Assembly (NCBI GenBank): GCA_001580565.1
Contig: LRBF01000060.1
Location: 1-64,000 of the forward strand
From: Caballeronia megalochromosomata
GTDB lineage: Bacteria > Pseudomonadota > Gammaproteobacteria > Burkholderiales > Burkholderiaceae
Direction of reading: 5' to 3'
DNA length: 64,000 nt
The position numbers were made by a program, and so were the translations under genes. Shown in pieces: positions 44,858 to 53,273 of the stretch. The notes below the pieces were generated by a model. That model worked only from the letters and a program-made list of their open reading frames with translations, made no database searches and had not been told where the DNA came from. How positions within the stretch are numbered: position 1 is the stretch's first letter; every line of letters begins with the position of its first letter.

Positions 44858-45256
44858 TTATTTCGACCGCGCGGCCGGTGGTGACGTGGCTACTGGATTG
44901 AGCCGAATCGTCGGAAGCTGCTCAGTGGCCGCAATAAGTTGATAAAAATCCACGGGCTTCGGCAAGAACGCGTCCCAATCTATCGGCGCGTCAGCCGGCG
45001 GTAGTCCGCCAGAGATGAGGATGATGGGGACACCAGCGAGCGTCGGATGACACCTCAGTCGTCTGCAAAGCTCGATGCCGCCAAGCTGAGGCATCTCCAT
45101 ATCCGTGACGACTAAATCCGGTAAGTGTTTCGCTAATTGAGCAAGCGCGGCGTTGCCGTTCTCCGCCACGAAGACTCGAAAGCCGTGGACCTCGAACACG
45201 AATTGAAGGGCAGATAGGGATTCAGCGTCGTCGTCGACGAGCAGGACGGAGTGCAT
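44858..45256 (-). CDS. stand-alone receiver-domain protein
   Basis: 132 residues from ATG at 45256 (an earlier in-frame start at 45292 is possible). Receiver motifs: SVLLVDDDAESLSALQFVF, LVVTDMEMPQLGG with phospho-Asp, IILISGGLPP and FLPKPVDFYQL with the Lys. The C-terminal tail is Pro/Ala-rich. It lies divergent from the second hsp20 pair and 1.2 kb upstream of the GAF-type kinase at 46.5 kb, mirroring the receiver/kinase arrangement near 30-33 kb. Confidence 0.88.
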   Translation of the reverse strand: MHSVLLVDDDAESLSALQFVFEVHGFRVFVAENGNAALAQLAKHLPDLVVTDMEMPQLGGIELCRRLRCHPTLAGVPIILISGGLPPADAPIDWDAFLPKPVDFYQLIAATEQLPTIRLNPVATSPPAARSK

Positions 45257-45335
45257 GTCGTTCGTCCGGTGTGTTCTCCCATTGCTTTGCAACGATTATG
45301 CCGAGCATGTCGATGTGAAATTTTGCAATCAGCCC

Positions 45336-45364
45336 CTTGAAACCCGTCTCGAAGAACATATCTC
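45336..45364 (+). promoter_or_regulatory. sigma-32-like promoter of the second hsp20 pair
   Basis: CTTGAAA at 45336-45342, then a 14-base spacer and CATATCTC. The -35 element is a perfect match to the RpoH consensus and the spacer equals that of the first pair; the -10 is weaker. It lies about 140 bases before the hsp20 start. Confidence 0.55.
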
Positions 45365-45501
45365 TGACTTCGCTCAGGCAGGTGTTCGCAGTCTTCTGTG
45401 ACTGCGAGCTCTGCGTGTTTCAACCTTGTTTGTCAGCGGCATGGGCAATCGGACTGAAGCGCGTACGCCGGTCCGTTTCCTTGCTCGAGGAGAAAGCGAC
45501 C

Positions 45502-45939
45502 ATGAGTGACTTCTACTTCGGTACTGACCTTTTCAGCGAACTGGACCGCCTGCAACGTCAATTGTCCACGTTCGGCGGATTCCCTTCGAGCCTGCGGTCC
45601 AGTCAACTCGGCACATTTCCTCATATCAACATCGGCACGACCGACGACTCGGTAGAAATTGTTGCATTCGCTCCCGGGGTCGACCCAGCAAAGCTCGACA
45701 TTTCCATCGATAAAGGGCTGCTCTCCATTTCCGGGGAGCGGGCGACCCGACCGCAGCAGATGTCGGAAGGCACTCGACAGTATGCGCAAGAGCGCTTCGA
45801 GGGGCCGTTCCGGCGAATCGTTGAATTGCCGCAACAGGCCGACCCTGACCGGGTGCAGGCGCGCTATGTCGATGGTTGCCTACTGATTTCAGTAGGCAAA
45901 CGCGAAGCGTCCAAGCCTCGAGCCATCGTCGTTCAGTAA
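45502..45939 (+). CDS. Hsp20/alpha-crystallin small heat-shock protein
   Basis: 145 residues from ATG at 45502 (GAGGAGAAAGCG upstream). N-terminus DLFSELDRLQRQLSTFGGFP, crystallin domain HINIGTTDDSVEIVAFAPGV, LDISIDKGLLSISGERATR, YAQERFEGPFRRIVELPQQA and ARYVDGCLLISVGKREASKP. It is the direct paralogue of the protein at 36421. ATP-independent holdase. Tandem with the next gene, 12 bases apart. Confidence 0.95.
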   Translation: MSDFYFGTDLFSELDRLQRQLSTFGGFPSSLRSSQLGTFPHINIGTTDDSVEIVAFAPGVDPAKLDISIDKGLLSISGERATRPQQMSEGTRQYAQERFEGPFRRIVELPQQADPDRVQARYVDGCLLISVGKREASKPRAIVVQ

Positions 45940-45951
45940 GGAGAGGACGTC

Positions 45952-46359
45952 ATGAACGAAAACACGCAAGTCGCCCAGCGCGATGAAGACGCAGTGACGC
46001 GTGCACAATCGGACGAAGCCCGTCGTCGCGCTACGCTCACGCCAACCGTCGACATCTTCGAAGACGCGCATGGGGTTACGCTGTGGGCGGACGTTCCCGG
46101 GGTCTCGAAGGAGAAGCTGGAAATCAAGACCCACGATGGACGGTTAACCATCGAGGCGGAGTCCGGTGTAGCGGTGCCACCGAATCTTCGGCTGTCACAT
46201 GCTGAGTTGCGCGCGCCTTTCTTCTCAAGAAGCTTCACAGTAAGCGACGACTTCGACACATCGAGAATTGATGCAGTTTTGAAGAATGGCGTACTAAAGC
46301 TAATTATTCCTCGTCGCGAAGAGGCGAAACCGCGCAAAATCGAAGTCAGGGTAGGGTGA
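45952..46359 (+). CDS. Hsp20/alpha-crystallin small heat-shock protein, second of pair
   Basis: 135 residues from ATG at 45952 behind AAGGAGAGG. Crystallin domain: LTPTVDIFEDAHGVTLWADV, KLEIKTHDGRLTIEAES, APFFSRSFTVSDDFDTSRID and LKNGVLKLIIPRREEAKPRK. Equal in length to its paralogue at 36871 and clearly from the same duplication. The preserved order (type 1 then type 2) shows that the whole pair was copied as a unit. Confidence 0.94.
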   Translation: MNENTQVAQRDEDAVTRAQSDEARRRATLTPTVDIFEDAHGVTLWADVPGVSKEKLEIKTHDGRLTIEAESGVAVPPNLRLSHAELRAPFFSRSFTVSDDFDTSRIDAVLKNGVLKLIIPRREEAKPRKIEVRVG

Positions 46360-46385
46360 AAACGAATTGTGATAGCTCGACTCGG

Positions 46386-46404
46386 GGCCGGCGCATGGCC
46401 GGCC
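46386..46404 (+). terminator. weak hairpin after the second hsp20 pair
   Basis: GGCCGG-CGCATGG-CCGGCC followed by TTT. A 6-bp GC stem with a 7-base loop 26 bases after the stop; a partial terminator is possible, which would leave some read-through to the kinase 80 bases further on. Confidence 0.45.
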
Positions 46405-46485
46405 TTTCGAGGTCGTTTGCGCGACTTCCAACCTATACTGCTGACAGTCCCTCGTTTCTGCGCGCGCACACTTGGAGCCGCAAAC

Positions 46486-48243
46486 ATGTCAGGGTCGTCC
46501 AAGAGGCCTCCGGCAACCGCTGCTGAGCGGTTTGGGACCGTTGTCACTGCTGAGCTGTACGCACGCGCGGGCCGCTTGCCAGACTACGCAGCGGAAAACG
46601 AGGCGCTTCATGCGTTGGCGCGAGCATTCTCTGCGTCGGATTCGGCAATGCTTCAGCAATTGGTCGACACCGCGCTCGCATTGTGCGGTGCTGGTAGCGC
46701 GGGTATCAGTTTGCGCGAAGCCGAGGCCGGTGAGCCATGCTACCGGTGGGTGGCGGTCGCAGGGCGTTGTGCGCACTTGGTGACTCACATCATTCCCATC
46801 GACGACAGCCCCGCGGGCGTCGCAATCGCATCAAATGCACCGCAGCTTTTCTCTTTTCCGACGCAGCGGTTCCGCTGTTTGGCCGACGTTGCCCAGCAAG
46901 TGACCGAAGAACTGGTTGTGCCGATTCCCGGCAACCCCGAGGCGTTGGGCGCGCTATGGGTGATGTCCCACGACGACCATCGCTTCGATAGCGAACATCG
47001 CCGCATTCTTACGAGCTTAGCGACCTTCACGAGTGCCGCGCTGACCATCGCCGGAGCCAAGTCAGATGCAGAGGCGCGGGCTAAGGAGGCCGAGAAAGCG
47101 CGGAACGCACTCTCCGAAGCCGAGGAGGCGAAAGATAACTTCATTGCTACGCTCGGTCACGAACTGCGCGGCCCGCTAGGCGCGATTGACAGCGCTCTAG
47201 AAGCCGCCCAGAAGCTAGCCACTGGAAGTCCGGCGGTACTTTCCGCATTGGCCCTTGCCAACCGGCAGGTGCGGCAAATGAAGCGCATTGTCGGCGACTT
47301 GCTGGACGCTGCCAAGGGGCGGCACGGCAAGCTCTCGGTGCATCCCACTCACTGCTTGCTTGGCGACATCGTCAAAGACGCAGTCGGCGCCACAAGCGAG
47401 GAGGCTGAGCGGCGACATCATCAGCTCCATGTCAATCTCCCAGCATATCCGCTCACGGTATTCGCTGATGCTGCGCGACTGACTCAGGTCATTTCGAATG
47501 TTCTCGGGAATGCAGTCAAATACACACCGCCCGGCGGAGAAATCACATTGGAGGTCGACGCGCCGGACCCTAATACAATTCCGGAGCATGACTCAACGCC
47601 TCGCGAGGTTATTATCACGGTGCGCGACAACGGGATGGGAATCTCGCACGACCTGCTGCCGCGCGTCTTTGACCTGTTCTCGCAGTCAAAGTGTGCACGT
47701 ATGGTCGCCGAGGGTGGGCTTGGTCTTGGCTTGTCGGTTGTGAAATATCTCGTTCAGGCCCATCAAGGGGAAGTGTCGATTTCGAGTGAAGGCCAAGGAA
47801 GAGGGACCGAAGTCGTGTTGCGGCTGCCCATCATCCGTCGCGGTGACGTTGAACACACTGGTCCCACGACCCACGGAATTCCGCCGGCTCGGATACTCCT
47901 CGTTGACGACAGTGCGGATGCGATGGAGGCGCTGTCGATGCTGTTGGCATTAGACGGCCATGAGGTGAGGCGCGCGTGCGACGGCCGAGCAGCCTTGTCG
48001 CTTGTCGAATCGTTCGTACCGGATGTCGCCTTGATTGACATCCACATGCCGGGCATGGACGGCTACGAGCTTGCCCGACAGTTAAGACAGCGGTCGCAAT
48101 GTTCGTCGACGCGCTTGGTGGCACTGACGGGCTACATCGCCAACGACGCACAAAATTCTGAGAAAGTATTCGATTGCTACCTCGTCAAGCCGCCATCACT
48201 AGAGGACCTCGCGGACGAGCTGAAGAAATCCGAGCCAACTTGA
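46486..48243 (+). CDS. GAF-type hybrid sensor histidine kinase with receiver
   Basis: 585 residues from ATG at 46486 with TTGGAG upstream; a GTG at 46369 would add a poor 39-residue N-terminus. GAF-like sensor: ALHALARAFSASDSAMLQQL, LCGAGSAGISLREAEAGEP, EELVVPIPGNPEALGALWVM. Phosphoacceptor box FIATLGHELRGPLGAID; ATPase domain NVLGNAVKYTPPGGEITLEV, VRDNGMGISHDLL, GGLGLGLSVVKYLVQ; receiver VDDSADAMEALSMLLALDGH, VALIDIHMPGMDGYELA, YLVKPPS. Paralogue of the kinase at 31368-33149. It follows the hsp20 pair on the same strand, so heat-shock read-through may raise its level. Confidence 0.95.
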   Translation: MSGSSKRPPATAAERFGTVVTAELYARAGRLPDYAAENEALHALARAFSASDSAMLQQLVDTALALCGAGSAGISLREAEAGEPCYRWVAVAGRCAHLVTHIIPIDDSPAGVAIASNAPQLFSFPTQRFRCLADVAQQVTEELVVPIPGNPEALGALWVMSHDDHRFDSEHRRILTSLATFTSAALTIAGAKSDAEARAKEAEKARNALSEAEEAKDNFIATLGHELRGPLGAIDSALEAAQKLATGSPAVLSALALANRQVRQMKRIVGDLLDAAKGRHGKLSVHPTHCLLGDIVKDAVGATSEEAERRHHQLHVNLPAYPLTVFADAARLTQVISNVLGNAVKYTPPGGEITLEVDAPDPNTIPEHDSTPREVIITVRDNGMGISHDLLPRVFDLFSQSKCARMVAEGGLGLGLSVVKYLVQAHQGEVSISSEGQGRGTEVVLRLPIIRRGDVEHTGPTTHGIPPARILLVDDSADAMEALSMLLALDGHEVRRACDGRAALSLVESFVPDVALIDIHMPGMDGYELARQLRQRSQCSSTRLVALTGYIANDAQNSEKVFDCYLVKPPSLEDLADELKKSEPT

Positions 48244-48327
48244 CGTCTGAGGAAGCGGACAGAGCGCGCCTTCCCTCTGCGATTTCACTCCCCAACAAAA
48301 TCGGATGGTCGAAAACCGGTGCTTCGA

Positions 48328-48552
48328 CTAATGCGAACTCACCCACGGCAAGCTCCGCGGCGGCTCGCGACCCGGCGTTGCAGCGGTCGCCGCGCGGCGG
48401 GGCGCTGTCACTTTGTCCTGCAAGCCACCTCCGAACACGATGGTCGTTGATAGATAGGTCGCGTCGTCCGACCCGCATGCAGGGCATGCTTTCCGATGCG
48501 GCGTCACGTCTGTGTAAAAAAGTTTCTTGCAGGTAGCACAGTGGATAATCAT
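48328..48552 (-). CDS. small zinc-ribbon protein
   Basis: 74 residues from ATG at 48552 with GGAGCGACCGA upstream. Two CxxC knuckles: CATC and CPAC with 16 residues between (CATCKKLFYTDVTPHRKACP), a compact zinc ribbon like those of ribosomal-associated or regulatory proteins. The rest, GLQDKVTAPRRAATAATPGR, is disordered. Role unknown; such ribbons bind metal and often DNA or protein. Convergent with the kinase. Confidence 0.7.
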   Translation of the reverse strand: MIIHCATCKKLFYTDVTPHRKACPACGSDDATYLSTTIVFGGGLQDKVTAPRRAATAATPGREPPRSLPWVSSH

Positions 48553-48585
48553 TCGGTCGCTCCAACACTTGAGGCGCATAGGCCG

Positions 48586-48625
48586 GACGCGACGCGCGAC
48601 GCGCGACGCGCGACGCGCGACGCGC
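48586..48625. repeat. tandem heptamer repeat GACGCGC
   Basis: Five exact head-to-tail copies of GACGCGC at 48591-48625, preceded by a partial copy (GACGC). It lies between the zinc-ribbon gene start and the 48718 gene, thus in a region that may carry promoters for both. The 7-base unit makes it prone to slippage in copy number. Confidence 0.9.
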
Positions 48626-48717
48626 GGTTGCAGTGATACTTTCAACGCCTACCGCATTTTCCAGGCGCGCGGTTTGCTCTGCGAAACATGTACTTATTAT
48701 GCCTCATTGCTCATACT

Positions 48718-49128
48718 ATGGCAAATCGCACACGCCGAGCGAAACTTGTGATTTTCCCGAATAGGCTCGCCGTTGCACCCAAGGCAGGCGCGCACGAGGA
48801 CGATTACGCGGTTTATGCGTCCTATCGCCCGTCTAGCGGAAGGTTTGTTGGAACGCTCAAGGTTGTGCGAGTGACAGATGCGCGGATGCTGTATCCGTTT
48901 GATGGCGCCGAGGAAATAGGCCCGTTTGAATCGCAAAATGAGGCAAGAGAAGCAGCAGTAAAGCGTGGTACGGAAATCGTGCGCGCGGACCAGGGCTTCG
49001 AATCCATTTTCCAGACTGAGCTCAAAAATGCTCCTCGCGAGCGGCCATCGGACGCGGGCGCTGTGCACATACCGCGAGGCGACGCCGCGCGTCAGGTCAA
49101 AGTTCCGGGCACCGGAGGGGTGCTGTGA
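48718..49128 (+). CDS. small conserved hypothetical (DUF6723-like)
   Basis: 136 residues from ATG at 48718. N-terminus ANRTRRAKLVIFPNRLAVAP, core YAVYASYRPSSGRFVGTLKV, VVRVTDARMLYPFDGAEEIG, then ESQNEAREAAVKRGTEIVRA. The fold is probably a beta sheet with a helical end. From memory the pattern fits a domain of unknown function found in Burkholderiaceae (I think DUF6723), but that is not verified. A degraded relative begins at 27742. The ribosome site is weak; an upstream ATG at 48688 would add ten residues. Confidence 0.75.
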   Translation: MANRTRRAKLVIFPNRLAVAPKAGAHEDDYAVYASYRPSSGRFVGTLKVVRVTDARMLYPFDGAEEIGPFESQNEAREAAVKRGTEIVRADQGFESIFQTELKNAPRERPSDAGAVHIPRGDAARQVKVPGTGGVL

Positions 49129-49388
49129 ATAAAGATGCGTAGAGGGGCGTGACGTTACGTAAGGACCCCTGATTTATTGTGGCAATTGCTTGCCGACACT
49201 TGCCGGAAACGCGGCTCAGGTGTCGCCCTGATTCACTCTCGCGTGCGGTTCTGCCTTCGCGTTCGACCGGTAGGAGCGCCGGCATTGTTCGATGGAATCG
49301 CCCAGTTGCTCAGCGGACCGGCGCGGCCGTCGGAGATAAGAGACTGCAGGTAACGGCACAACGCAAATCTTGCGGCTAACCTCGGCCG

Positions 49389-49619
49389 TCAATTTGAGTC
49401 GAGCAGGTGTCGTAGACGCTCAAGTCGCTCTCGCTGGGCCGGAATCAACCCCGGTGTTGCCAAAGCATGGGCTACCCGTTCGCGCCGGTAATCGAGAGCG
49501 AAAACGAAACGACTCCGCGGTCCGCTCAAGACACTTTGCAGAAGTTCGATTTCTCGGTCGACGAGTATTTGGACGGGCCTGTTGGTCCGCCTCTCCGACC
49601 CTGCTTTCCGGCTCGTCAT
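49389..49619 (-). CDS. small helical protein, GLIPAQR family (second copy)
   Basis: 76 residues from ATG at 49619 (GGGGAC upstream). NRPVQILVDREIELLQSVLS, then DYRRERVAHALATPGLIPAQ and RERLERLRHLLDSN. The second half matches the 21315-21554 gene in both sequence and helix layout. Arg/Glu-rich with no Cys, no membrane segment. Conserved family of unknown function; two intact copies in this window. Confidence 0.7.
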   Translation of the reverse strand: MTSRKAGSERRTNRPVQILVDREIELLQSVLSGPRSRFVFALDYRRERVAHALATPGLIPAQRERLERLRHLLDSN

Positions 49620-50479
49620 AAGGTCCCCGCGCCCTTTGAGTGGTTTGAATTCTGGGCTTACTCAATCTTTAGGCAGACAGCTTACTTGCTTTTTCTGACC
49701 TCGTTGCGTCCTAACGTGTGCAGACCGAACATTGGCGTCGAAACGAGGCTTCACTAGCTGATGCCTTCTGTACCCTCGGGCCGTCAATTCCCGAGCATAG
49801 AGGCGCTTTGTCGACCGGGGCGTTTCTCGCAACGTGAGCCTCTTCAACTTCCCAATAGACACCGGTGGCATTCGCCGCTGCTTAAACGTTTGAAGAGTCG
49901 TTAACGGATTAGGGTTTCAGCGCGGCTCGATGCGAGCGACGCACATCGAACGAGATAGTTGCGCGTCGTCGACGCCGTTATGTCGTGGCGCCCGAGTCGT
50001 CCGCGACCACGGCAACGCTCTGCTAATCGATGAACGGTATGTCATCGACAAACGCATCTTCCCCTCTCTCCTTTTGGCGATATCGATGGACGCGACCGCG
50101 CTTAGGTTATTGTGCTTCTTCACTCACATCTTATTAGCGTTACCCAGCAATGCTACGCGCCTGAAGTTCAACAAGGTCCGTAGACTCTCCTCGAGCGCTG
50201 TCAATAGGTCTTGAGACCTTGAGGGGTCAATCGCGTGGCCGCTCGTTACGCGTCCGCGTTGCTCATCAATCAGGAGCTTGGTCTCGTTGATATACGAGAC
50301 GCCGCAATTGCTTTTCGTCAGATGTCATGGCCCGGGTTTCACGCTTTGTTGGTTCTTTAATTATGGCCCCTGCGTAGCCTCGGGTTGGCGCCATGTCGCG
50401 TACGAAAGGGTGGCTAAAAGAAGTTGAGGGACGTAATAGTGCCGAATTTGTCCATGTCGAAATGATGCCGGGAATATCT
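49620..50479. other. gene-poor stretch
   Basis: 860 bases without a supported gene. Short frames are Arg/Ser-rich or lack starts. A 35-codon frame from ATG 50394 (SRTKGWLKEVEGRNSAEFVH) is of unclear status. The right end leads directly into the decayed PRC-barrel copy. Confidence 0.4.
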
Positions 50480-50740
50480 CTTACGTCATGTTGGACGTAG
50501 GTAGTGAGCACATCGCCAATGCGGTGCGATGCTCACTCGCGGTGCCTTCTTAGGTATGACAGGCACGCTCCGCGCTGGCCGAGAATGCGCTCATCCCAGA
50601 CAGGGACCCAGACATGCTGAAGGGTCGACGCGACGACGGTCTCCTTCGAGAGCGAGTCCGGCCTTGACAAGGACCGTTCACCGGCGATGGACGGTATCGC
50701 CCTGGGCTCTTCGCTGCACGAATACCACAACCGCAGCCTT
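50480..50740 (+). pseudogene. decayed PRC-barrel gene
   Basis: The translated remnants follow the intact PRC-barrel protein (22125-22673) in order: VMLDVGSEHIANAVRCSLA for IMLDVRSGRVAYAVLSS, then after a stop and frameshift ESGLDKDRSPAMDGIALGSS and LHEYHNRSLD for EPGFDKDHWPAMADVSWGTS and MHQYYNRQPY. Several stops and at least two frame changes separate these pieces, and no 5' part is recognisable. It is an old, non-functional copy of the same family. Confidence 0.8.
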
Positions 50741-50952
50741 GACCGTCGCCGGTCGCGAGGCCTTCACATGGAGTTCAGAGCCGCTCAACACTTGACAACG
50801 ATAACCTCAGCAGCACGTCACAACCGCCCTCGCGAAGACGGATTGCGCCGTTGCAGAGTTGCACCGTGTGAGGCTGGCTGCTCTTTTGCTGCCGCTCATT
50901 CCGGGCAACCGTATCCAGGCAGGCGCACAACTCGCGTTGACGTGCGGAATCT

Positions 50953-51465
50953 TTAGATTTTTCGAGCTTGCGTCTCTGTAATTGGCCGCTCTTCGGACAA
51001 CGAGGCTGGGGTAGTCTCTGACGGTCTCGTTGATAGTCGAAGATACGCGGCCGCAAGCCGTCGCAGTTCTTCTTCCGAGGCATCCTCTATCCCAATAAGT
51101 TGATTGCTTGCGGCGCGATGTGATGACAGCAACTCGTTCAACTTGAGGTGGAGCGCGACACTATCCTTGTTCTGGCTCTGTTGAATCAAGAAAACCATGA
51201 GAAAAGTGACGACCGTTGTGCCGGTGTTAATGACAAGTTGCCAGCCATCTGAGTAATGAAACATCGGTCCCGTCACGACCCAAGCGACTACTGTGAGAAC
51301 GGCGAGACAAAACGCTGCTGGTGAACCCGCCCATCGCGTGACCAAGCTGGCGAATTTGTCGAAGGCGCGAGTTAATGGGTGCTGGCTCGCGTAAGCCGGG
51401 CTTGAGGTGTCTGGAACGGTGTCAAGCTCATCAGTAGATGAGCTAGAAACATTGTGCTCCTTCAT
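50953..51465 (-). CDS. low-affinity iron permease family protein
   Basis: 170 residues from ATG at 51465 with GGGAG upstream; a TTG two codons earlier is less likely. Pattern of PF04120: HPLTRAFDKFASLVTRWAGS, then PAAFCLAVLTVVAWVVTGPM and FLMVFLIQQSQNKDSVALHL, KLNELLSSHRAASNQLIGIE. Two membrane helices are followed by a conserved cytosolic helical part. The family is linked by name to fungal Fet4-like Fe(II) uptake, but the bacterial members' function is not well shown. With MbfA at 25 kb this is the second iron-related membrane protein in the window. Confidence 0.9.
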   Translation of the reverse strand: MKEHNVSSSSTDELDTVPDTSSPAYASQHPLTRAFDKFASLVTRWAGSPAAFCLAVLTVVAWVVTGPMFHYSDGWQLVINTGTTVVTFLMVFLIQQSQNKDSVALHLKLNELLSSHRAASNQLIGIEDASEEELRRLAAAYLRLSTRPSETTPASLSEERPITETQARKI

Positions 51466-51741
51466 CGTCAACTCCCGAAATCATTTTCTCACCACGCCGC
51501 AACAGACATGCCAGTCGGTATCTCGTAAGCGCATGGGCACCATGGGCCGGCGTCTGTAACGAGAGTGATTCTGATATCTCTTTGCGGCCTGTCCGACTTC
51601 TTGCTGCGTCCGTTAGATGGTCCTGGTCGTTCGCACTGAGCGCCTCGGAGAAGCGCAGCAGTTCTCGGCGAAGTCACGCTCGCGAGAGTCGACAAGTTAA
51701 GCCGAAAATACTCTGGATAATCTTGCGATAGTTCCGGGAGA

Positions 51742-52197
51742 CTACTGCTCTTTCGGCTGGCTAAGGTGCTTGAAAAGTCGGTTGGCGGTTGCAAGCTGGG
51801 CGTCGCGCACAAGGAGGCGAGGCGCACTGCGCAACTGTGCGTCATAGACAACCAGCGCATCGCGCAACGACTCATAATCGGCCCCAGTTGCTTCACAATC
51901 GATGCTTGATTTTGCGTCTCCGTCTAGCCGTACCAGCGCAGCGTGCGCCTCTCGAATGGATGCAAGCCGCGCTTTTTGAAATCCCGCGATGCATAGCTCT
52001 TCTGATACCAAGAGCTGCTGGCACAACAGGGTGAGTAGAGTACCGGTTCCTCGCCCGCGATACAGCGCGTCCAGCGCAATCCAGCTCTTCAGTGCGAGAA
52101 GGTTTGCACTGTTGGCATCTCCTGCTTGAAGAAGTGTGCCGAGCAATGGAGACATTGACCTTCGTACAGGTTTTCGTGAGCTCGATTTATTGCTCAT
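51742..52197 (-). CDS. conserved helical hypothetical protein
   Basis: 151 residues from ATG at 52197. SPLLGTLLQAGDANSANLLA, LKSWIALDALYRGRGTGTLL and LLCQQLLVSEELCIAGFQKA are typical of a helical Burkholderia protein family with unknown role; DYESLRDALVVYDAQLRSAP follows. N-terminal region is basic (NKSSSRKPVRRS). No membrane segment. Single gene; a start farther upstream (52308) would add an unlikely sequence. Confidence 0.7.
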   Translation of the reverse strand: MSNKSSSRKPVRRSMSPLLGTLLQAGDANSANLLALKSWIALDALYRGRGTGTLLTLLCQQLLVSEELCIAGFQKARLASIREAHAALVRLDGDAKSSIDCEATGADYESLRDALVVYDAQLRSAPRLLVRDAQLATANRLFKHLSQPKEQ

Positions 52198-52519
52198 TTT
52201 GATAAGGAATAGACGGTAGAACGCGGGAAGAGCGTCAAGCAATGGGATTCGACGTGCCGGCACACAAGCGCCATGCTTATTCAGGGATGATGCGGCACTT
52301 GAACGCACACTTCGGAGCGCGGCGGCTCTTAAGCTTACGTGCAGATTGGCCCTGAAGACTTTCGCTTTTCAATCGAAATCTACTTCCGTGCGCTTCATCG
52401 AGCAATTCCAGCAGCGCACGGCGGAGACTCGGCGCACCGACATGCGGCTTTTCGGTGAGATAGGAGACGGGACTAGCCTAGAGGTCGTAGCTTAAAGATA
52501 ACGGTGCACACAACCGTTG
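52198..52519. other. gap with a possible gene fragment
   Basis: About 320 bases. On the plus strand GPEDFRFSIEIYFRALHRAI (from about 52345) and, in another frame, EQFQQRTAETRRTDMRLFGE (from about 52400) look like two pieces of one broken reading frame. No family recognised. Confidence 0.35.
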
Positions 52520-52900
52520 CTACTCTGCCTCCAATTTGCATCCGTCGCGGCCGATGCTTGCACAACGATGCGCAAGGTCGATTTCTGTACGCCGCGCGAC
52601 GAGCCAAGGGATGCCTGCGTACCCCACTAAAGGGCGCTTAACACGGTATTCGAATAGTGCTGGTCCGACTTGCTTGAAGAGCACCGCGTCGGTCGTATGC
52701 TGCTCGGCGTAGTCAGCGGTCACCAAGCCCAGCTCTTTCGCGCCGCTCATCGAAAACGAACCGTCGGCGGCCGATTGGAAGCTGATATTCGACAGTGCGC
52801 AGTAGCCAATCGAAATAGCGATGACCGGTTTTGCAACCAGGCCGGCGTAGGCGCGAAGCCCACTTGTTCCTCGATTCCAACTCACAGAAGCATCAAGCAT
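52520..52900 (-). CDS. hypothetical protein of uncertain status
   Basis: 126 residues from ATG at 52900 with a weak ribosome site. It begins LDASVSWNRGTSGLRAYAGL and continues VAKPVIAISIGYCALSNISF, GAKELGLVTADYAEQHTTDA and FEYRVKRPLVGYAGIPWLVA. The second half reads like a globular protein; the N-terminus may be displaced. No recognised family, no neighbours in an operon. Real gene likely but start unsure. Confidence 0.5.
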   Translation of the reverse strand: MLDASVSWNRGTSGLRAYAGLVAKPVIAISIGYCALSNISFQSAADGSFSMSGAKELGLVTADYAEQHTTDAVLFKQVGPALFEYRVKRPLVGYAGIPWLVARRTEIDLAHRCASIGRDGCKLEAE

Positions 52901-53273
52901 CAAAGAGTGCAACCTAAGTATTTACCCTAACAAGAAGATACTATGTCCAGCCATTGTCGACAAGATAAAAGAAGCCCGCGGCGCACTTTTTTTCACGGCT
53001 CCGGTAAAAGCGACTTGGCTGAGCGGTGCTGTTGCCGCTGCACTTGCGACTCATAGGAAGCGTCCTGCCTTGACCCGCCTGTGTTTGCGCCGGACCGCAC
53101 ATGGCTCGCGCGATGCGGCTGCCCGGCGCTGCGCTGAGCGTGACCGCCGAATCGACTGATGAATGACAGTGACAAACAGCGAAAGCGAGCTGCGCTTGTT
53201 GCGTCGCACAAATTTTGCTACTTTCCCGGCATGTCGAATTAAGCGCCGTTCGCTGGTGCAATTGGAGCAAAGC
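52901..53273. other. intergenic, nothing recognised
   Basis: About 370 bases between divergent hypothetical genes, which should contain both promoters. The plus-strand frame of the next gene stays open back to 53163, but its ATG at 53274 has the only good ribosome site. Confidence 0.4.

Noticed and set aside
48185..48568. A 127-codon minus-strand frame overlapping the zinc-ribbon gene
   Set aside because: The zinc-ribbon frame has two CxxC knuckles and the proper ribosome site; this one has neither.
21315..50740. A simple inverted duplication explaining the paired families
   Set aside because: Orientations of Hsp20, the 136-aa family, PRC and GLIPAQR genes do not match those expected from one inverted copy event, so only shared ancestry of modules is claimed.
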